64,000 bases of DNA from contig NZ_KB907502.1 of assembly GCF_000382065.1 (NCBI RefSeq), positions 1 to 64,000 of the forward strand, in the 5' to 3' direction. The position numbers were made by a program, and so were the translations under genes. How positions within the stretch are numbered: the first letter of the stretch is position 1; each line of letters starts with the position of its first letter. A model generated the notes under the pieces. That model ran no database searches and was not told the DNA's origin. It worked only from the letters and a program-made list of their open reading frames with translations. Below, in pieces: positions 34,193-43,642 of this stretch. The stretch is from Stenotrophomonas hibiscicola ATCC 19867. Lineage in GTDB: Bacteria > Pseudomonadota > Gammaproteobacteria > Xanthomonadales > Xanthomonadaceae.

Positions 34193-35983
34193 ATGTCCGC
34201 TTACAAGATCACCGAACACAAGTACGACATGGTCGTGGTCGGCGCCGGCGGTGCCGGCCTGCGCGCCACGTTCGGCCTGGCCGCCAAGGGCCTGCAGACC
34301 GTGTGCCTGACCAAGGTCTTCCCGACCCGTTCGCACACCGTTGCCGCCCAGGGCGGTATTTCGGCCGCACTCGGCAACATGGGCGAGGACGACTGGCGCT
34401 ACCACTTCTTCGATACCATCAAGGGGTCGGACTGGCTGGGTGACCAGGACGCCATCGAGTACATGTGCCGTGAGGCCATCCCGGCCATCATCGAACTTGA
34501 ACACTACGGCGTGCCGTTCTCGCGCACCGCCGAAGGCAAGATCTACCAGCGTCCGTTCGGTGGCATGACCACCAAGTACGGCGAAGGCCCGGCGGCGCAG
34601 CGTACCTGCGCGGCGGCCGACCGTACCGGCCACGCGATGCTGCACACCCTGTACCAGCAGTCGCTGAAGCACGATGCGCGCTTCATGATCGAGTACTTCG
34701 CGCTCGACCTGATCTTCGACGACGAAGGCGCCTGCCGCGGCGTGCTGGCCCTGGACATGTCCGATGGCACGCTGCACCTGTTCCGCGCCCAGGGCGTGGT
34801 GCTGGCCACCGGCGGCTACGGCCGTGCCTACTTCAGCGCCACCTCGGCGCACACCTGCACCGGCGACGGTGGCGGCCTGGCCATGCGTGCCGGCATCGCC
34901 ATGCAGGATATGGAGTTCGTGCAGTTCCACCCGACCGGCATCTACGGCGCCGGCTGCCTGATCACCGAGGGTGTCCGCGGTGAAGGCGGCATCCTGCGCA
35001 ACAGCAGCGGCGAGCGCTTCATGGAGCGCTATGCACCGCACTACAAGGATCTGGCCTCGCGCGACGTGGTCAGCCGTTCGATGACCATCGAGATCCGCGA
35101 AGGCCGCGGCGTCGGCGAGCACAAGGACCACATCCTGCTCGACCTGACCCATCTCGGCCCGGGCGTGATCGACGAGAAGCTGCCGGGCATCGCCGAGAGC
35201 GCCCGCATCTTCGCCGGCGTCGACGTGCACAAGCAGCCGATCCCGGTCATTCCGACCGTGCACTACAACATGGGCGGCATCCCGACCAACTACCACGGTG
35301 AAGTGGTGCAGAAGGTCGGCGACAACGACAACGCCGTGGTGCCGGGCCTGTACGCCATCGGCGAAGCGGCCTGCGTCTCCGTGCACGGCGCCAACCGCCT
35401 GGGCTCGAACTCGCTGCTCGACCTGGTGGTGTTCGGCCGTGCGGTGGCCAACCGCTGCGCCGAGACCATCAAGCCGGGCGCCGCGCACAAGCCGCTGCCG
35501 GCCGATGCCTGCGACAAGGCGCTGGGCCTGCTGGACAAGCTGCGCCACGCCAACGGCGATACCCCGACCTCGGTCATCCGCGACCGCATGCAGCGCACCA
35601 TGCAGGCCGACGCGGCGGTCTTCCGCACCAGCCAGACGCTGAAGGAAGGCTGCGAGAAGATGGACAAGATCTTCGACTCGTTCCAGGACGTGAAGGTCTC
35701 CGACCGCTCGCTGGTCTGGAACTCGGACCTGATCGAGACCTACGAGCTGAACAACCTGCTGCTCAACGCGGTGGCGACGATCAACTCGGCCGAACAGCGT
35801 AAGGAAAGCCGTGGTGCGCATGCGCACGAGGACTATCCGGACCGCGACGACGTCAACTGGCAGAAGCACACCCTGGTCAGCGTCGACGAGAAGGGCAAGT
35901 GCAGCTTCGACTACCGTCCGGTGCACATGTACACGTTGACCGACGACGTGTCCGTGGTGCCGCCGAAGCCGCGCGTGTACTGA
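34193..35983 (+). CDS. sdhA: Succinate dehydrogenase flavoprotein subunit
   Basis: SdhA oxidises succinate to fumarate at a covalently bound FAD. The 596-residue protein has [16 protein letters not shown] for the Rossmann fold, [11 protein letters not shown] with the FAD-linked His, and [20 protein letters not shown] in the active site. It is followed by sdhB and faces the inner side of the membrane with SdhB. Confidence 0.97.
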   Translation: MSAYKITEHKYDMVVVGAGGAGLRATFGLAAKGLQTVCLTKVFPTRSHTVAAQGGISAALGNMGEDDWRYHFFDTIKGSDWLGDQDAIEYMCREAIPAIIELEHYGVPFSRTAEGKIYQRPFGGMTTKYGEGPAAQRTCAAADRTGHAMLHTLYQQSLKHDARFMIEYFALDLIFDDEGACRGVLALDMSDGTLHLFRAQGVVLATGGYGRAYFSATSAHTCTGDGGGLAMRAGIAMQDMEFVQFHPTGIYGAGCLITEGVRGEGGILRNSSGERFMERYAPHYKDLASRDVVSRSMTIEIREGRGVGEHKDHILLDLTHLGPGVIDEKLPGIAESARIFAGVDVHKQPIPVIPTVHYNMGGIPTNYHGEVVQKVGDNDNAVVPGLYAIGEAACVSVHGANRLGSNSLLDLVVFGRAVANRCAETIKPGAAHKPLPADACDKALGLLDKLRHANGDTPTSVIRDRMQRTMQADAAVFRTSQTLKEGCEKMDKIFDSFQDVKVSDRSLVWNSDLIETYELNNLLLNAVATINSAEQRKESRGAHAHEDYPDRDDVNWQKHTLVSVDEKGKCSFDYRPVHMYTLTDDVSVVPPKPRVY

Positions 35984-36049
35984 TCCGACCCCGCCTACCA
36001 TGCAATCCGCGCCCACGGGCGCGGGCCGCCTGAGCCAACGAGAGCAGCC

Positions 36050-36835
36050 ATGGCCGAGTTTTCACTCCCCAAGAATTCCAAGATCACGAAGGGCAAGCAC
36101 TTCCCCGTCAAGAACGGCGGCAAGAATGTGCGCACCTTCAAGATCTACCGCTGGAGTCCGGACGACGACAGCAACCCGCGCACCGATACCTATGAGGTCG
36201 ATCTGGATGCCTGTGGCCCGATGGTCCTGGACGCCCTGATCAAGATCAAGAACGAGATCGACCCGACCCTGACCTTCCGCCGCTCGTGCCGCGAAGGCAT
36301 CTGTGGTTCGTGCGCGATGAACATCGACGGCACCAACACCCTGGCCTGCACCCGAGCCATCTTGGACTGCGGCAAGAAGGAAGTGCCGATCTACCCGTTG
36401 CCGCACATGAACGTGGTCAAGGATCTGGTTCCGGACCTGACCCACTTCTACGCGCAGTACGCCTCGATCAAGCCGTGGATCCGCACCCAGACCCCGGCAC
36501 CGCCGGACCGCGAGCGCCTGCAGTCGCCGGAAGACCGCAAGAAGCTGGACGGCCTGTACGAGTGCATCCTGTGCGCCTGCTGCTCGACCAGCTGCCCGAG
36601 CTACTGGTGGAACGGCGAGCGTTACCTGGGTCCGGCAATCCTGCTGCAGGCCTACCGCTGGATCATCGACTCGCGCGATGAGGACACCGGTGCGCGCCTG
36701 GACGATCTGGAAGATCCGTTCAAGCTGTACCGCTGCCACACCATCATGAACTGCGCCCGCACCTGCCCGAAGGGCCTGAACCCGGCGCTGGCGATCGCCG
36801 AGATCAAGAAGCTGATGATGGAACGCCGCGCCTGA
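36050..36835 (+). CDS. sdhB: Succinate dehydrogenase iron-sulfur subunit
   Basis: A 261-residue protein carrying three clusters. [16 protein letters not shown] and the following Cys ligate [2Fe-2S]. [16 protein letters not shown] and [17 protein letters not shown] ligate [4Fe-4S] and [3Fe-4S]. It passes electrons from SdhA FAD to quinone. Confidence 0.97.
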   Translation: MAEFSLPKNSKITKGKHFPVKNGGKNVRTFKIYRWSPDDDSNPRTDTYEVDLDACGPMVLDALIKIKNEIDPTLTFRRSCREGICGSCAMNIDGTNTLACTRAILDCGKKEVPIYPLPHMNVVKDLVPDLTHFYAQYASIKPWIRTQTPAPPDRERLQSPEDRKKLDGLYECILCACCSTSCPSYWWNGERYLGPAILLQAYRWIIDSRDEDTGARLDDLEDPFKLYRCHTIMNCARTCPKGLNPALAIAEIKKLMMERRA

Positions 36836-36854
36836 TCAGGCCTGGCTGTACCTG

Positions 36855-36911
36855 GTAGAGCCACGCCATGCGTGGCTGCACCACCTCAGTAGAGCCACGC
36901 CATGCGTGGCT
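36855..36911. repeat. Tandem direct pair of SMAG palindromes
   Basis: Two GTAGAGCCACGCCATGCGTGGCT units in the same orientation at 36855-36877 and 36889-36911, between sdhB and sdhE. Most other pairs in the window are inverted. Confidence 0.9.
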
Positions 36912-36933
36912 TTGCTGTATCTGGAGAAGCACG

Positions 36934-37182
36934 ATGGAAGAAGACGTTCTGCTGAAGAAGCTGCGCTGGCGCTGCCGCCGCGGCATGCGTGAGCTGGATC
37001 AGCTGTTCGAGCGCTATCTCGACCACGAATGGCGCACTGCGCCGACCGAAGAGCGCGAGGTTTTCCTGTTCCTGCTCGACTGCGAGGACGATAAGTTGTG
37101 GCGCTGGTTCATGGGCTACGAGGCCTGTCCGCATGCGCACGCGATCCCCCTCATGCAGAAGATCCTCACCCTCAAGCCTTGA
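36934..37182 (+). CDS. sdhE: SdhE FAD assembly factor
   Basis: SdhE (DUF339) promotes covalent attachment of FAD to SdhA. The 82-residue protein has the essential [14 protein letters not shown] motif and [18 protein letters not shown] 36934 follows a GGAGA site; the longer reading is repeat sequence. Together with the SdhAF4-like gene it brackets the structural genes. Confidence 0.95.
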   Translation: MEEDVLLKKLRWRCRRGMRELDQLFERYLDHEWRTAPTEEREVFLFLLDCEDDKLWRWFMGYEACPHAHAIPLMQKILTLKP

Positions 37183-37582
37183 GTGGCGCCCTTCGAGGCT
37201 GCAGGCCGCCGCTCAGTTGGCGGTGCTGCTGGCCGCACCCTGGCTGTTGCGCGCCTCGGATCTACCTGCGCGGCTGCTGATGCCCGCGCTGCTGCTGGCC
37301 TGGGGCGTCGGCTTGGCCGAACTGGCCTGGCGCCAGCGCAGGCCACGCGTACAGGTGCTTCTTGCGCCGCTTCCCGAACCACTGCAGGTGGCCGGGCAGG
37401 ACGTTGATAGGCCACGGCTGGTGGTGCGTGGCCCATGGCTGTTGTTGCTGTGGTGTGAGGATCGGCGCCGCCGGCGCCTGCTGTTCTGGCCCGATGTGCT
37501 CGATTCCGGGCAGCGACGTGAACTGCGACTGGCCGTGGCCGCACGGGGCGTTTCCCGTCGGCCCCGGTCAATGGCACCATAA
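37133..37582 (+). CDS. YgfX-like membrane protein
   Basis: About 130-149 residues with two hydrophobic segments (near [13 protein letters not shown] and [19 protein letters not shown]), then a C-terminal domain with [15 protein letters not shown] and [20 protein letters not shown]. That tail matches YgfX, which in enterobacteria follows sdhE and has been studied as a membrane partner or toxin. The start is unclear: ATG 37133 overlaps sdhE by 50 bases, and later TTG or GTG codons near 37217 are possible. Confidence 0.72.
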   Translation: MRTRSPSCRRSSPSSLEWRPSRLQAAAQLAVLLAAPWLLRASDLPARLLMPALLLAWGVGLAELAWRQRRPRVQVLLAPLPEPLQVAGQDVDRPRLVVRGPWLLLLWCEDRRRRRLLFWPDVLDSGQRRELRLAVAARGVSRRPRSMAP

Positions 37583-37605
37583 GCTGAATTGACTGGCGTG
37601 CCTGC

Positions 37606-38847
37606 ATGTTCAAACCCATTCCCGTGGCGATCGGCCTGCGCTACCTGCGTGCCAAGCGCCGCAACGGCTTCATCTCCTTCATCTCGATGGCATCGATCCT
37701 GGGCATCGCGCTCGGCGTTACGGTGCTGATCACCACCTTGGCCGTCATGAGCGGTTTCCAGAAGGAAATCCGCAGCCGTCTGCTGCAGATGACCGCGCAC
37801 ACCACCATCAGCCGCGACGGCGAACCGATGCCGGACTGGATGCGGGTGGTCGACGTGGCCAGGAAGGACCCGCGTGTGGCCGGCGCCGCACCGTACATCG
37901 AGATCCAGTCGATGATCAGCGGCCCGCGCGTGCAGGGCGCGATCATCCAGGGCATCGATCCGGCGCTGGAGCCGAACGTCTCGGTGATCGACAAGAAGAT
38001 CACCAAGGGCAGCTATGACAGCCTCAAGCCGGGCAGCTTCAACCTGCTGCTGGGCAAGGAGCTGGCGATCTGGCTGGGCGTGGACGTTGGTGACCAGGTG
38101 CTGGTGACCTTTGCCGAAGTGCAGGGCACGCCGGCCGGCGCGGTGCCGCGGATGAAACGCTTCACCGTCAGTGGCCTCTTCGAGGCCGGCTACAACGAGG
38201 TCGATCGCGGCGTCGGCTTCGCCAACATGCAGGACCTGGAGCGCGTGCTGCGCAGCGACGGTGCCACCGGCGTGCGCCTGAAACTGCACGACATGGACCG
38301 CTCGCTGGAGGTGGGCGTGGATCTTGCGCAGAACCTCGGTGGCGCCTACCGCGTAAGCGACTGGACCCAGCAGAATGCCAACCTCTACCACTCACTGCGC
38401 ATGGAAAAGGTGGTGATGGGCATCCTGCTGTCGCTGATCATCGCCATGGGTGCGTTCAACCTGGTGTCTTCGCAGGTGATGCTGGTGACCGACAAGCAGG
38501 CCGACATCGCCATCCTGCGCACCCTCGGCCTGACCCCGGGTGGCGTGATGCAGGTGTTCATGGTGCAGGGTTCGCTGATCGGCATCTTCGGTACGCTGGC
38601 TGGCCTGATCGGCGGCATCACCCTGACCCTCAACCTGGAACGCATCCTCGGCGCCATCGAGAGCGTGTTCAACGTCAAGCTGCTGCCGGAGGATGTGTAC
38701 TACATCACCGGCCTGCCGACCGACATGCAGACGGGCGACGTGGTGGCGATCACCGTGGTCGCGCTGCTGATGAGCTTCCTGGCCACCCTGTATCCCGCCT
38801 GGCGGGCAGCACGCACCCAGCCGGCGGAGGCCCTGCGTTATGAATAA
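37606..38847 (+). CDS. lolC: Lipoprotein-releasing ABC transporter permease
   Basis: The membrane subunit of the LolCDE complex that extracts outer-membrane lipoproteins from the inner membrane. The 413-residue protein has one N-terminal helix, a large periplasmic domain and three C-terminal helices. It shows the LolC/E start [22 protein letters not shown] and a final [18 protein letters not shown]. Only one permease gene is present, so it may act as a homodimer. It overlaps lolD by eight bases. Confidence 0.94.
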   Translation: MFKPIPVAIGLRYLRAKRRNGFISFISMASILGIALGVTVLITTLAVMSGFQKEIRSRLLQMTAHTTISRDGEPMPDWMRVVDVARKDPRVAGAAPYIEIQSMISGPRVQGAIIQGIDPALEPNVSVIDKKITKGSYDSLKPGSFNLLLGKELAIWLGVDVGDQVLVTFAEVQGTPAGAVPRMKRFTVSGLFEAGYNEVDRGVGFANMQDLERVLRSDGATGVRLKLHDMDRSLEVGVDLAQNLGGAYRVSDWTQQNANLYHSLRMEKVVMGILLSLIIAMGAFNLVSSQVMLVTDKQADIAILRTLGLTPGGVMQVFMVQGSLIGIFGTLAGLIGGITLTLNLERILGAIESVFNVKLLPEDVYYITGLPTDMQTGDVVAITVVALLMSFLATLYPAWRAARTQPAEALRYE

Positions 38848-39553
38848 GGTCTTCAACCGCGGCGACGAAGTGATCCGTGCCGAAGCACTGGGCAAGACCT
38901 ACGCTGAAGGGCGCATGCAGACCCCGGTGTTCGATGGGCTGGACCTGACCGTGACCGCCGGCGAAACGGTGGCGATCATCGGTGCCTCCGGCGCCGGCAA
39001 GAGCACGCTGTTGCACCTGCTGGGTGGCCTGGACATTCCCACTGCCGGTGAGGTCTATGTGACCGGCCAGCGCATGTCGGCGCTGTCGGACACCGCGCGC
39101 GGCCTGCTGCGCAACCAGGCGCTGGGCTTCGTCTACCAGTTCCATCACCTGCTGCCGGAGTTCACCGCGCTGGAAAACGTGATGATGCCGGTGCTGCTGG
39201 CTGGCACCGCGGTGGCCGAAGCGAGCAGCCGCGCCACCATGCTGCTGGAAGCGGTCGGCCTCGGTCATCGCCTGGACCACAAGCCGGGCGAGCTGTCCGG
39301 CGGCGAGCGGCAGCGTGCTGCGGTGGCGCGGGCACTGGTCAATCACCCAGCCTGCGTGCTGGGCGACGAGCCTACCGGCAACCTGGATGACCGCACGGCG
39401 GCAACGGTGTTCGAGCTGATGCTTGAACTCAACCGCGCGCGCCATACCAGCCTGGTGCTGGTGACCCATGACCGCAGCCTGGCGCGTCGCCTGGACCGGG
39501 TGCTGGAACTGCGGGAAGGGCGCCTGCACGCACTGGCCCACGCCGACGTCTGA
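38840..39553 (+). CDS. lolD: Lipoprotein-releasing system ATP-binding protein
   Basis: A 237-residue ATPase driving lipoprotein release. Walker [20 protein letters not shown], signature [15 protein letters not shown], Walker [14 protein letters not shown] and H-loop LVTHDRSLA are all present. It is translationally coupled to lolC. Confidence 0.95.
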   Translation: MNKVFNRGDEVIRAEALGKTYAEGRMQTPVFDGLDLTVTAGETVAIIGASGAGKSTLLHLLGGLDIPTAGEVYVTGQRMSALSDTARGLLRNQALGFVYQFHHLLPEFTALENVMMPVLLAGTAVAEASSRATMLLEAVGLGHRLDHKPGELSGGERQRAAVARALVNHPACVLGDEPTGNLDDRTAATVFELMLELNRARHTSLVLVTHDRSLARRLDRVLELREGRLHALAHADV

Positions 39554-39741
39554 GGCGCTGGGCCCGCTTTGGTGGAAGCCGACCTGGGTCGGCTGCTCCT
39601 TCAGGGCAAGCGCCAAGCAAGGTTGGCGTCTACCGTGGTCCGGCCAGCAGCCGCCGACCGACGGCTGAATGGGCTGCCGGTCGGCGCGCCAGCGTTGCGA
39701 GCCCGGGCGCATGATGGCGACAGTTCCCCGAGGAGATCGCC

Positions 39742-40191
39742 ATGAAGACCCCGATCCTGCTGGCCGGCCTCTGCCTCGCCCTGGTCGCCTGCGCGACCAC
39801 CGGCCGGCTCAGCAGCGCCGAGAAGCTTGACCTTTACCGCGCCCACGCCGGTGCGCCGCAGAGCGACATGCAGTTCTTCGGCACCCTCAATGGCTGGACC
39901 GAACTGGGCGACAGCGCACTGGCGGTCTGGACGCGCCCGAGCGAGGCCTACCTGCTGGAGCTGAGAGGCCCCTGCCAGGACCTGCCGTATGCCTCCGCCA
40001 TCGGCCTGACCAGCCAGATGAATCGTGTTTCGGCGCGCTTCGACAAGGTGCTGGTGCGCGACCCTACCGGTGGCCCGCGCATGCCGTGCTTCATCGACAG
40101 CATCCGCAAGCTGGATGTGAAGGCGCTGCGCGCGTCCGAGCAGGAGCTGCGACAGGCGCAGGTGCAGGAGCGCGAGGAATCCGGGAAATAA
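39742..40191 (+). CDS. DUF6491-like lipoprotein
   Basis: A 149-residue lipoprotein with signal residues 1-16 and lipobox LVAC giving Cys17. The mature part contains GPCQDLPYASAIGLTSQ and a second conserved Cys in RMPCFIDSIRKLDVK, ending in a Glu/Gln/Arg-rich helix. The pattern resembles DUF6491, whose function is unknown. A GAGGAG site precedes the ATG. It is monocistronic between lolD and a SMAG pair. Confidence 0.75.
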   Translation: MKTPILLAGLCLALVACATTGRLSSAEKLDLYRAHAGAPQSDMQFFGTLNGWTELGDSALAVWTRPSEAYLLELRGPCQDLPYASAIGLTSQMNRVSARFDKVLVRDPTGGPRMPCFIDSIRKLDVKALRASEQELRQAQVQEREESGK

Positions 40192-40195
40192 ACGG

Positions 40196-40251
40196 GTAGC
40201 GCCGGGCCATGCCCGGCGGATGCCTGGACGCCGGGCATGGCCCGGCGCTAC
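40196..40251. repeat. Inverted pair of SMAG palindromes
   Basis: GTAG at 40196 and CTAC at 40251 bound two facing CGCCGGGCCATGCCCGGCG units, the same subtype as at 7911-7979. They occupy the space between the convergent lipoprotein and yggX genes and could act as a bidirectional transcript end. Confidence 0.9.
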
Positions 40252-40258
40252 CGGCAGG

Positions 40259-40528
40259 TCAGGCTTCCGGAACGAAGCCAGCCGGCTTCTCTGCGTCCTT
40301 CTCGAACAGGAACTTGACCAGTTCGCCTTCAAGAAACGCACGATGCTCCGGGGTGCGCGGCGACAGCCGGTTCTCGTTGATCAGCATGGTCTGGTGCGCC
40401 AGCCATGCGGCCCAGGCCTGCTTGCCGATGTTGTTGAAGATGCGCTGGCCCAGCTCGCCGGGGTAGGGCACGAAGTCCAGGCCCTCGGCATCGCGTTGTT
40501 CGTACTGGCAGAAGACGGTTCGGGGCAT
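40259..40528 (-). CDS. yggX: YggX-family Fe(II) trafficking protein
   Basis: An 89-residue soluble protein linked in enterobacteria to iron trafficking and protection of Fe-S enzymes. It begins [19 protein letters not shown], with the conserved Cys7, and has [20 protein letters not shown]. It starts five bases after mutY ends, the same mutY-yggX order as in E. coli. Confidence 0.95.
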   Translation of the reverse strand: MPRTVFCQYEQRDAEGLDFVPYPGELGQRIFNNIGKQAWAAWLAHQTMLINENRLSPRTPEHRAFLEGELVKFLFEKDAEKPAGFVPEA

Positions 40529-40533
40529 GGCAC

Positions 40534-41658
40534 TCACTCGTGGTTGCGGGATTTCTTGGAAGTTCGTTTTGGCGTCCTGATCGTGGCGCCGTCGAGCAGT
40601 TTGCGGATCGGCGCTGGCAGGCCCAATGCGGGTAACTCGTCGTTGGCGACCCAGCGCAGCGTGGGTTCTTCCACGCGCAGGCCGCGCACCTTCCGTGACA
40701 ATATCTGCAGGTGCAGCCTGTAGTGGCTGAAGGTGTGCTGCAGCACCGGCAGTTCCTCTGCATCTTCCAGCGAGCCGTCGACATGTGCGTCGAACCAGTC
40801 CTGCAGGTCGCTGCCGGCCTCCGCCTGCGGCAGCGTCCACAGCTGCGCCCAGATGCCGGTGTCCGGCCGCTTCTGCAGCAGCACGCGCTGCTGGGCGTCA
40901 CGCAGCAGCAGAGCCACGGCTTCGCGCTCGGGCAGGGTCTTGCTGGGCTTGGGCGTGGGCAGTTCAGCGGTGCGGCCTTCGCGGCGTGCCACGCACGTGT
41001 CCTGCAGCGGGCAGATGACGCAGGCGGGCTTGGCCCGGCTGCATACGGACGCGCCCAGGTCCATTTGTGCCTGGGTGTAATCGGCCATGCGACCGGCCGG
41101 CACCTTCGCCACGTGTGCCTCGGCGATCGCCCATAGCTGCTTTTCGATGACTGGCAGGCCGGGGAAGCCGTCGATGCCGTGATAGCGGCTGAGCACGCGC
41201 TTGACGTTGCCGTCAAGGATCGCGAACGGGTCGTTCCAGGCCTGGCTGAGGATCGCGCCAGCGGTGCTGCGGCCAATGCCGGGCAGGGCATGCAATGCAT
41301 CGAAATCGCGCGGCAGGTCGCCGCCGTGCAGTTCCACGCAGCGCTTTGCAGCGGCATGCAGGTTACGCGCACGGGCGTAGTAGCCAAGCCCCGCCCACTG
41401 CGCCATCACCGCGTCATTGCTGGCGGCGGCGAGGTCGGGCAGGGTCGGGAAGTGCTGCAGGAACCGCAGGAAGTACGGGATGACCGTGGTCACCTGGGTC
41501 TGCTGCAGCATGATCTCCGACAACCAGACCCTGTAAGGGCTGCGCGGGTGCTGCCAGGGCAGGTCGTGGCGGCCGTGGTCGTCGAACCAGTGCAGCAGGC
41601 GAGCGATGAAGTCGTCTTGCTGGGGGTTGTCGGCGCTGGCGTGCGGCTGGCGGGGCAT
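40534..41658 (-). CDS. mutY: Adenine DNA glycosylase
   Basis: MutY removes adenine mispaired with 8-oxoguanine. The 374-residue protein has an HhH-GPD domain ([17 protein letters not shown] with the catalytic Asp in [12 protein letters not shown]). The [4Fe-4S] motif [18 protein letters not shown] has spacing C-x6-C-x2-C-x5-C. A C-terminal NUDIX-like domain (residues 230-365) recognises 8-oxoG. ATG 41658 gives [13 protein letters not shown]; the longer reading overlaps repeats. Confidence 0.96.
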   Translation of the reverse strand: MPRQPHASADNPQQDDFIARLLHWFDDHGRHDLPWQHPRSPYRVWLSEIMLQQTQVTTVIPYFLRFLQHFPTLPDLAAASNDAVMAQWAGLGYYARARNLHAAAKRCVELHGGDLPRDFDALHALPGIGRSTAGAILSQAWNDPFAILDGNVKRVLSRYHGIDGFPGLPVIEKQLWAIAEAHVAKVPAGRMADYTQAQMDLGASVCSRAKPACVICPLQDTCVARREGRTAELPTPKPSKTLPEREAVALLLRDAQQRVLLQKRPDTGIWAQLWTLPQAEAGSDLQDWFDAHVDGSLEDAEELPVLQHTFSHYRLHLQILSRKVRGLRVEEPTLRWVANDELPALGLPAPIRKLLDGATIRTPKRTSKKSRNHE

Positions 41659-41676
41659 GGGTGTTCCGGGGAAGGC

Positions 41677-41743
41677 AGCCACCCGTAGGGTGGCTCTACT
41701 GGATTGCGGTTGCGGTGCAGTAGAGCCACGCCATGCGTGGCTG
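41677..41743. repeat. Two SMAG palindromes, back to back
   Basis: A reverse unit AGCCACCCGTAGGGTGGCTCTAC at 41677-41699 is followed by a forward GTAGAGCCACGCCATGCGTGGCT from 41720, between ftsY and mutY. The GTAG ends face each other, opposite to the common arrangement. Confidence 0.82.
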
Positions 41744-41752
41744 CACGGTGTA

Positions 41753-43033
41753 TCAGGCGCCCAGCGCTTCGGGCAGCAGGGCGTCGACGAAGGCTTCCGG
41801 GTCGAACACGCGCAGGTCTTCCGGGCGCTCGCCGATGCCCGCAAAGCGGATCGGAATGCCGAACTCGCGGGCCAGTGCGAACACCACGCCGCCCTTGGCA
41901 GTGCCGTCCAGCTTGGTCACCACCAGGCCGGTCACGTTCACCGCAGCATTGAACTGGCGCAGCTGCGACAGCGCGTTCTGGCCGGTGGTGCCATCGATCA
42001 CCATCAGCACTTCGTGCGGGGCGGTGGGATCGATCTTGCCGAGCACGCGGCGGATCTTGCCCAGCTCGTTCATCAGGCCGGACTGGGTGTGCAGGCGGCC
42101 GGCGGTGTCGGCGATCAGCACCGAGGTGCCACGGGCCTTGCCGGCCTGCAGCGCGTCGAACGCCACCGACGCGGCATCGGCGTTCTGCCCCTGCGCGACC
42201 ACGGCCACGCCATTGCGCTCGCCCCAGGCCTGCAGCTGCGCCACGGCAGCGGCACGGAAGGTATCGCCGGCGGCCAGCATCAGGCTGTGGCCATCATCCT
42301 TGAAGCGCTTGGCCAGCTTGCCGATGGTGGTGGTCTTGCCGACACCATTGACGCCGACGGTGAGCACCACGAAGGGCTTCGCGTTGCGGTCGATCACCAG
42401 CGGCTTGGCGACCGGTTGCAGGATCGCGATCAGCTCGGCGCGCAGCGCGGCCAGCAGCGCATTGGCATCAGCGAACTCGCGCGACTTCATGCGCTTGCGC
42501 AGGCCCTCGACCAGATCGGTAGTGGCACCCACGCCGACGTCGGCAGTGATCAGTGCGGTTTCCAGTTCGTCCAGCAGGTCGTCGTCGAGCTTGGGATTGC
42601 GCGAGAACAGGCCACCGAAGCTGCGCGCGATGACGCTGTTGCGCAGGCGCTCGCGCCAGCCGGGCTTGCCGGCCGGGGCTGGCGGGGCATCCACCAGAGC
42701 TGGCAGGTCGGCGGCCGGGGCGGTTGGTTCCTCGACCGGAATGACCGGAGCCAGAGGGGCCAGCACGGCGGCCGCAGCCAGCACTTCGGCCTGGACGTCC
42801 TCCGGCGCGGTGACCGGCTGCGCAGCCGGTACGGCAGGCCATTCGGCGACGGGCGCCGGTTCCGGTACAGGTGCCGGTGCTGCGGCTTCGACTACCGGGA
42901 TCGTGGCGGCGTCTTCGGCCGGGGCGGCTGACGGGAACGCCGCCGCCAGCTCTTCAGCCGAGTAGTGCTGGGTCTTGGGTGCCTCCGTGGCGGGGGCATC
43001 CTGGGGCTTCTTGCGGCGGAAAAAACTGAGCAT
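41753..43033 (-). CDS. ftsY: Signal recognition particle receptor FtsY
   Basis: FtsY is the GTPase receptor that docks SRP-ribosome complexes at the membrane. The 426-residue protein has an N-terminal Ala/Pro/Glu-rich A domain of about 120 residues, and then an NG domain with VGVNGVGKTTTIGKLAKRF, DTAGRLHTQ and TKLDGTAKGGVVF. It begins MLSFFRRKK, an amphipathic membrane-binding start, at ATG 43033; an in-frame TTG six bases upstream is less likely. Confidence 0.96.
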   Translation of the reverse strand: MLSFFRRKKPQDAPATEAPKTQHYSAEELAAAFPSAAPAEDAATIPVVEAAAPAPVPEPAPVAEWPAVPAAQPVTAPEDVQAEVLAAAAVLAPLAPVIPVEEPTAPAADLPALVDAPPAPAGKPGWRERLRNSVIARSFGGLFSRNPKLDDDLLDELETALITADVGVGATTDLVEGLRKRMKSREFADANALLAALRAELIAILQPVAKPLVIDRNAKPFVVLTVGVNGVGKTTTIGKLAKRFKDDGHSLMLAAGDTFRAAAVAQLQAWGERNGVAVVAQGQNADAASVAFDALQAGKARGTSVLIADTAGRLHTQSGLMNELGKIRRVLGKIDPTAPHEVLMVIDGTTGQNALSQLRQFNAAVNVTGLVVTKLDGTAKGGVVFALAREFGIPIRFAGIGERPEDLRVFDPEAFVDALLPEALGA

Positions 43034-43162
43034 TGGCAAAAGGCGCTGAAATCAGGGGGATATGCTACCACTCGGGCCTGTCGGGCTGATGTGGACTCAA
43101 GGTCGCGGCCCGCCGGCCGTTAACCGGTCCGAAGGGCTGCGCAGCGCGGCCCGGAGACCGCC

Positions 43163-43462
43163 ATGAACGACGTGATGGGAATCGCTCTCGGCGGGATGCG
43201 CGCGGCCCACCAGGGCGTGCAGGTGGCCGCGCACAACGTGGCCAACCTGGCGACTCCTGATGCCCGACGCCTGCAACTGCTGCGCAGTGAGGCGGAGCAG
43301 GGCGGGGTGCAGGCCGCGATGACCCCTGCCGACGCCGATGCTGGCGTGCCATTGGGGGACCTGCTGGCGGCGAAAGCCGAGGTGGTGGCCTTCGCCGCCA
43401 ATGCCACGGTGATACGGCGCCAGGACCAGATGCTGGGTTCGCTGCTGGATCGGGAGGTCTGA
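43163..43462 (+). CDS. Miniature flagellar basal-body rod-like protein
   Basis: Only 99 residues. The N-terminus GIALGGMRAAHQGVQVAAHN, followed by VANLATPDA, resembles the N-terminal helix and NxANxxTP motif of rod and hook proteins (FlgB/C/F/G/E). The C-terminus ANATVIRRQDQMLGSLL resembles their C-terminal helix. The middle domain present in true rod proteins is missing. No other flagellar gene is nearby, so it is an orphan. It could be a decayed paralogue or a small protein with its own role. It is divergent from ftsY. Confidence 0.7.
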   Translation: MNDVMGIALGGMRAAHQGVQVAAHNVANLATPDARRLQLLRSEAEQGGVQAAMTPADADAGVPLGDLLAAKAEVVAFAANATVIRRQDQMLGSLLDREV

Positions 43463-43478
43463 GCCGCCCGGCTTTGGT

Positions 43479-43630
43479 GGGTGTCAACCTGGGTTGACAC
43501 GCTCCCCCCTGGTAGGTGCCAACCTTGGTTGGCACGCTTTTGGGGCGCCAACCAAGGTTGGCCTCTGCCAGGGCTGCAGTGCCAACCAAGGTTGGCACCT
43601 ACCAGAGCATCGCCGGGCCATGCCCGGCGA
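43479..43630. repeat. Cluster of SMAG-related palindromes
   Basis: Four or five copies of a TGCCAACCnnGGTTGGCA palindrome in both orientations, including GTAGGTGCCAACCTTGGTTGG at 43512 and its reverse ending CTAC at 43603, followed by a GCCGGGCCATGCCCGGC unit. Spacing is irregular, so it is not a CRISPR array. It fills the gap between the rod-like gene and htpG. Confidence 0.85.
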
Positions 43631-43642
43631 CCACCGCCTCGA

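Noticed and set aside
34172..36016. A 614-residue minus-strand ORF opposite sdhA
   Set aside because: It is a shadow of sdhA caused by high GC at third positions; it has no family features and the opposite strand is certain.
43479..43630. CRISPR-like series of short palindromic repeats
   Set aside because: Repeats occur in both orientations with irregular spacing and no uniform spacers or cas genes; they are SMAG-type palindromes.
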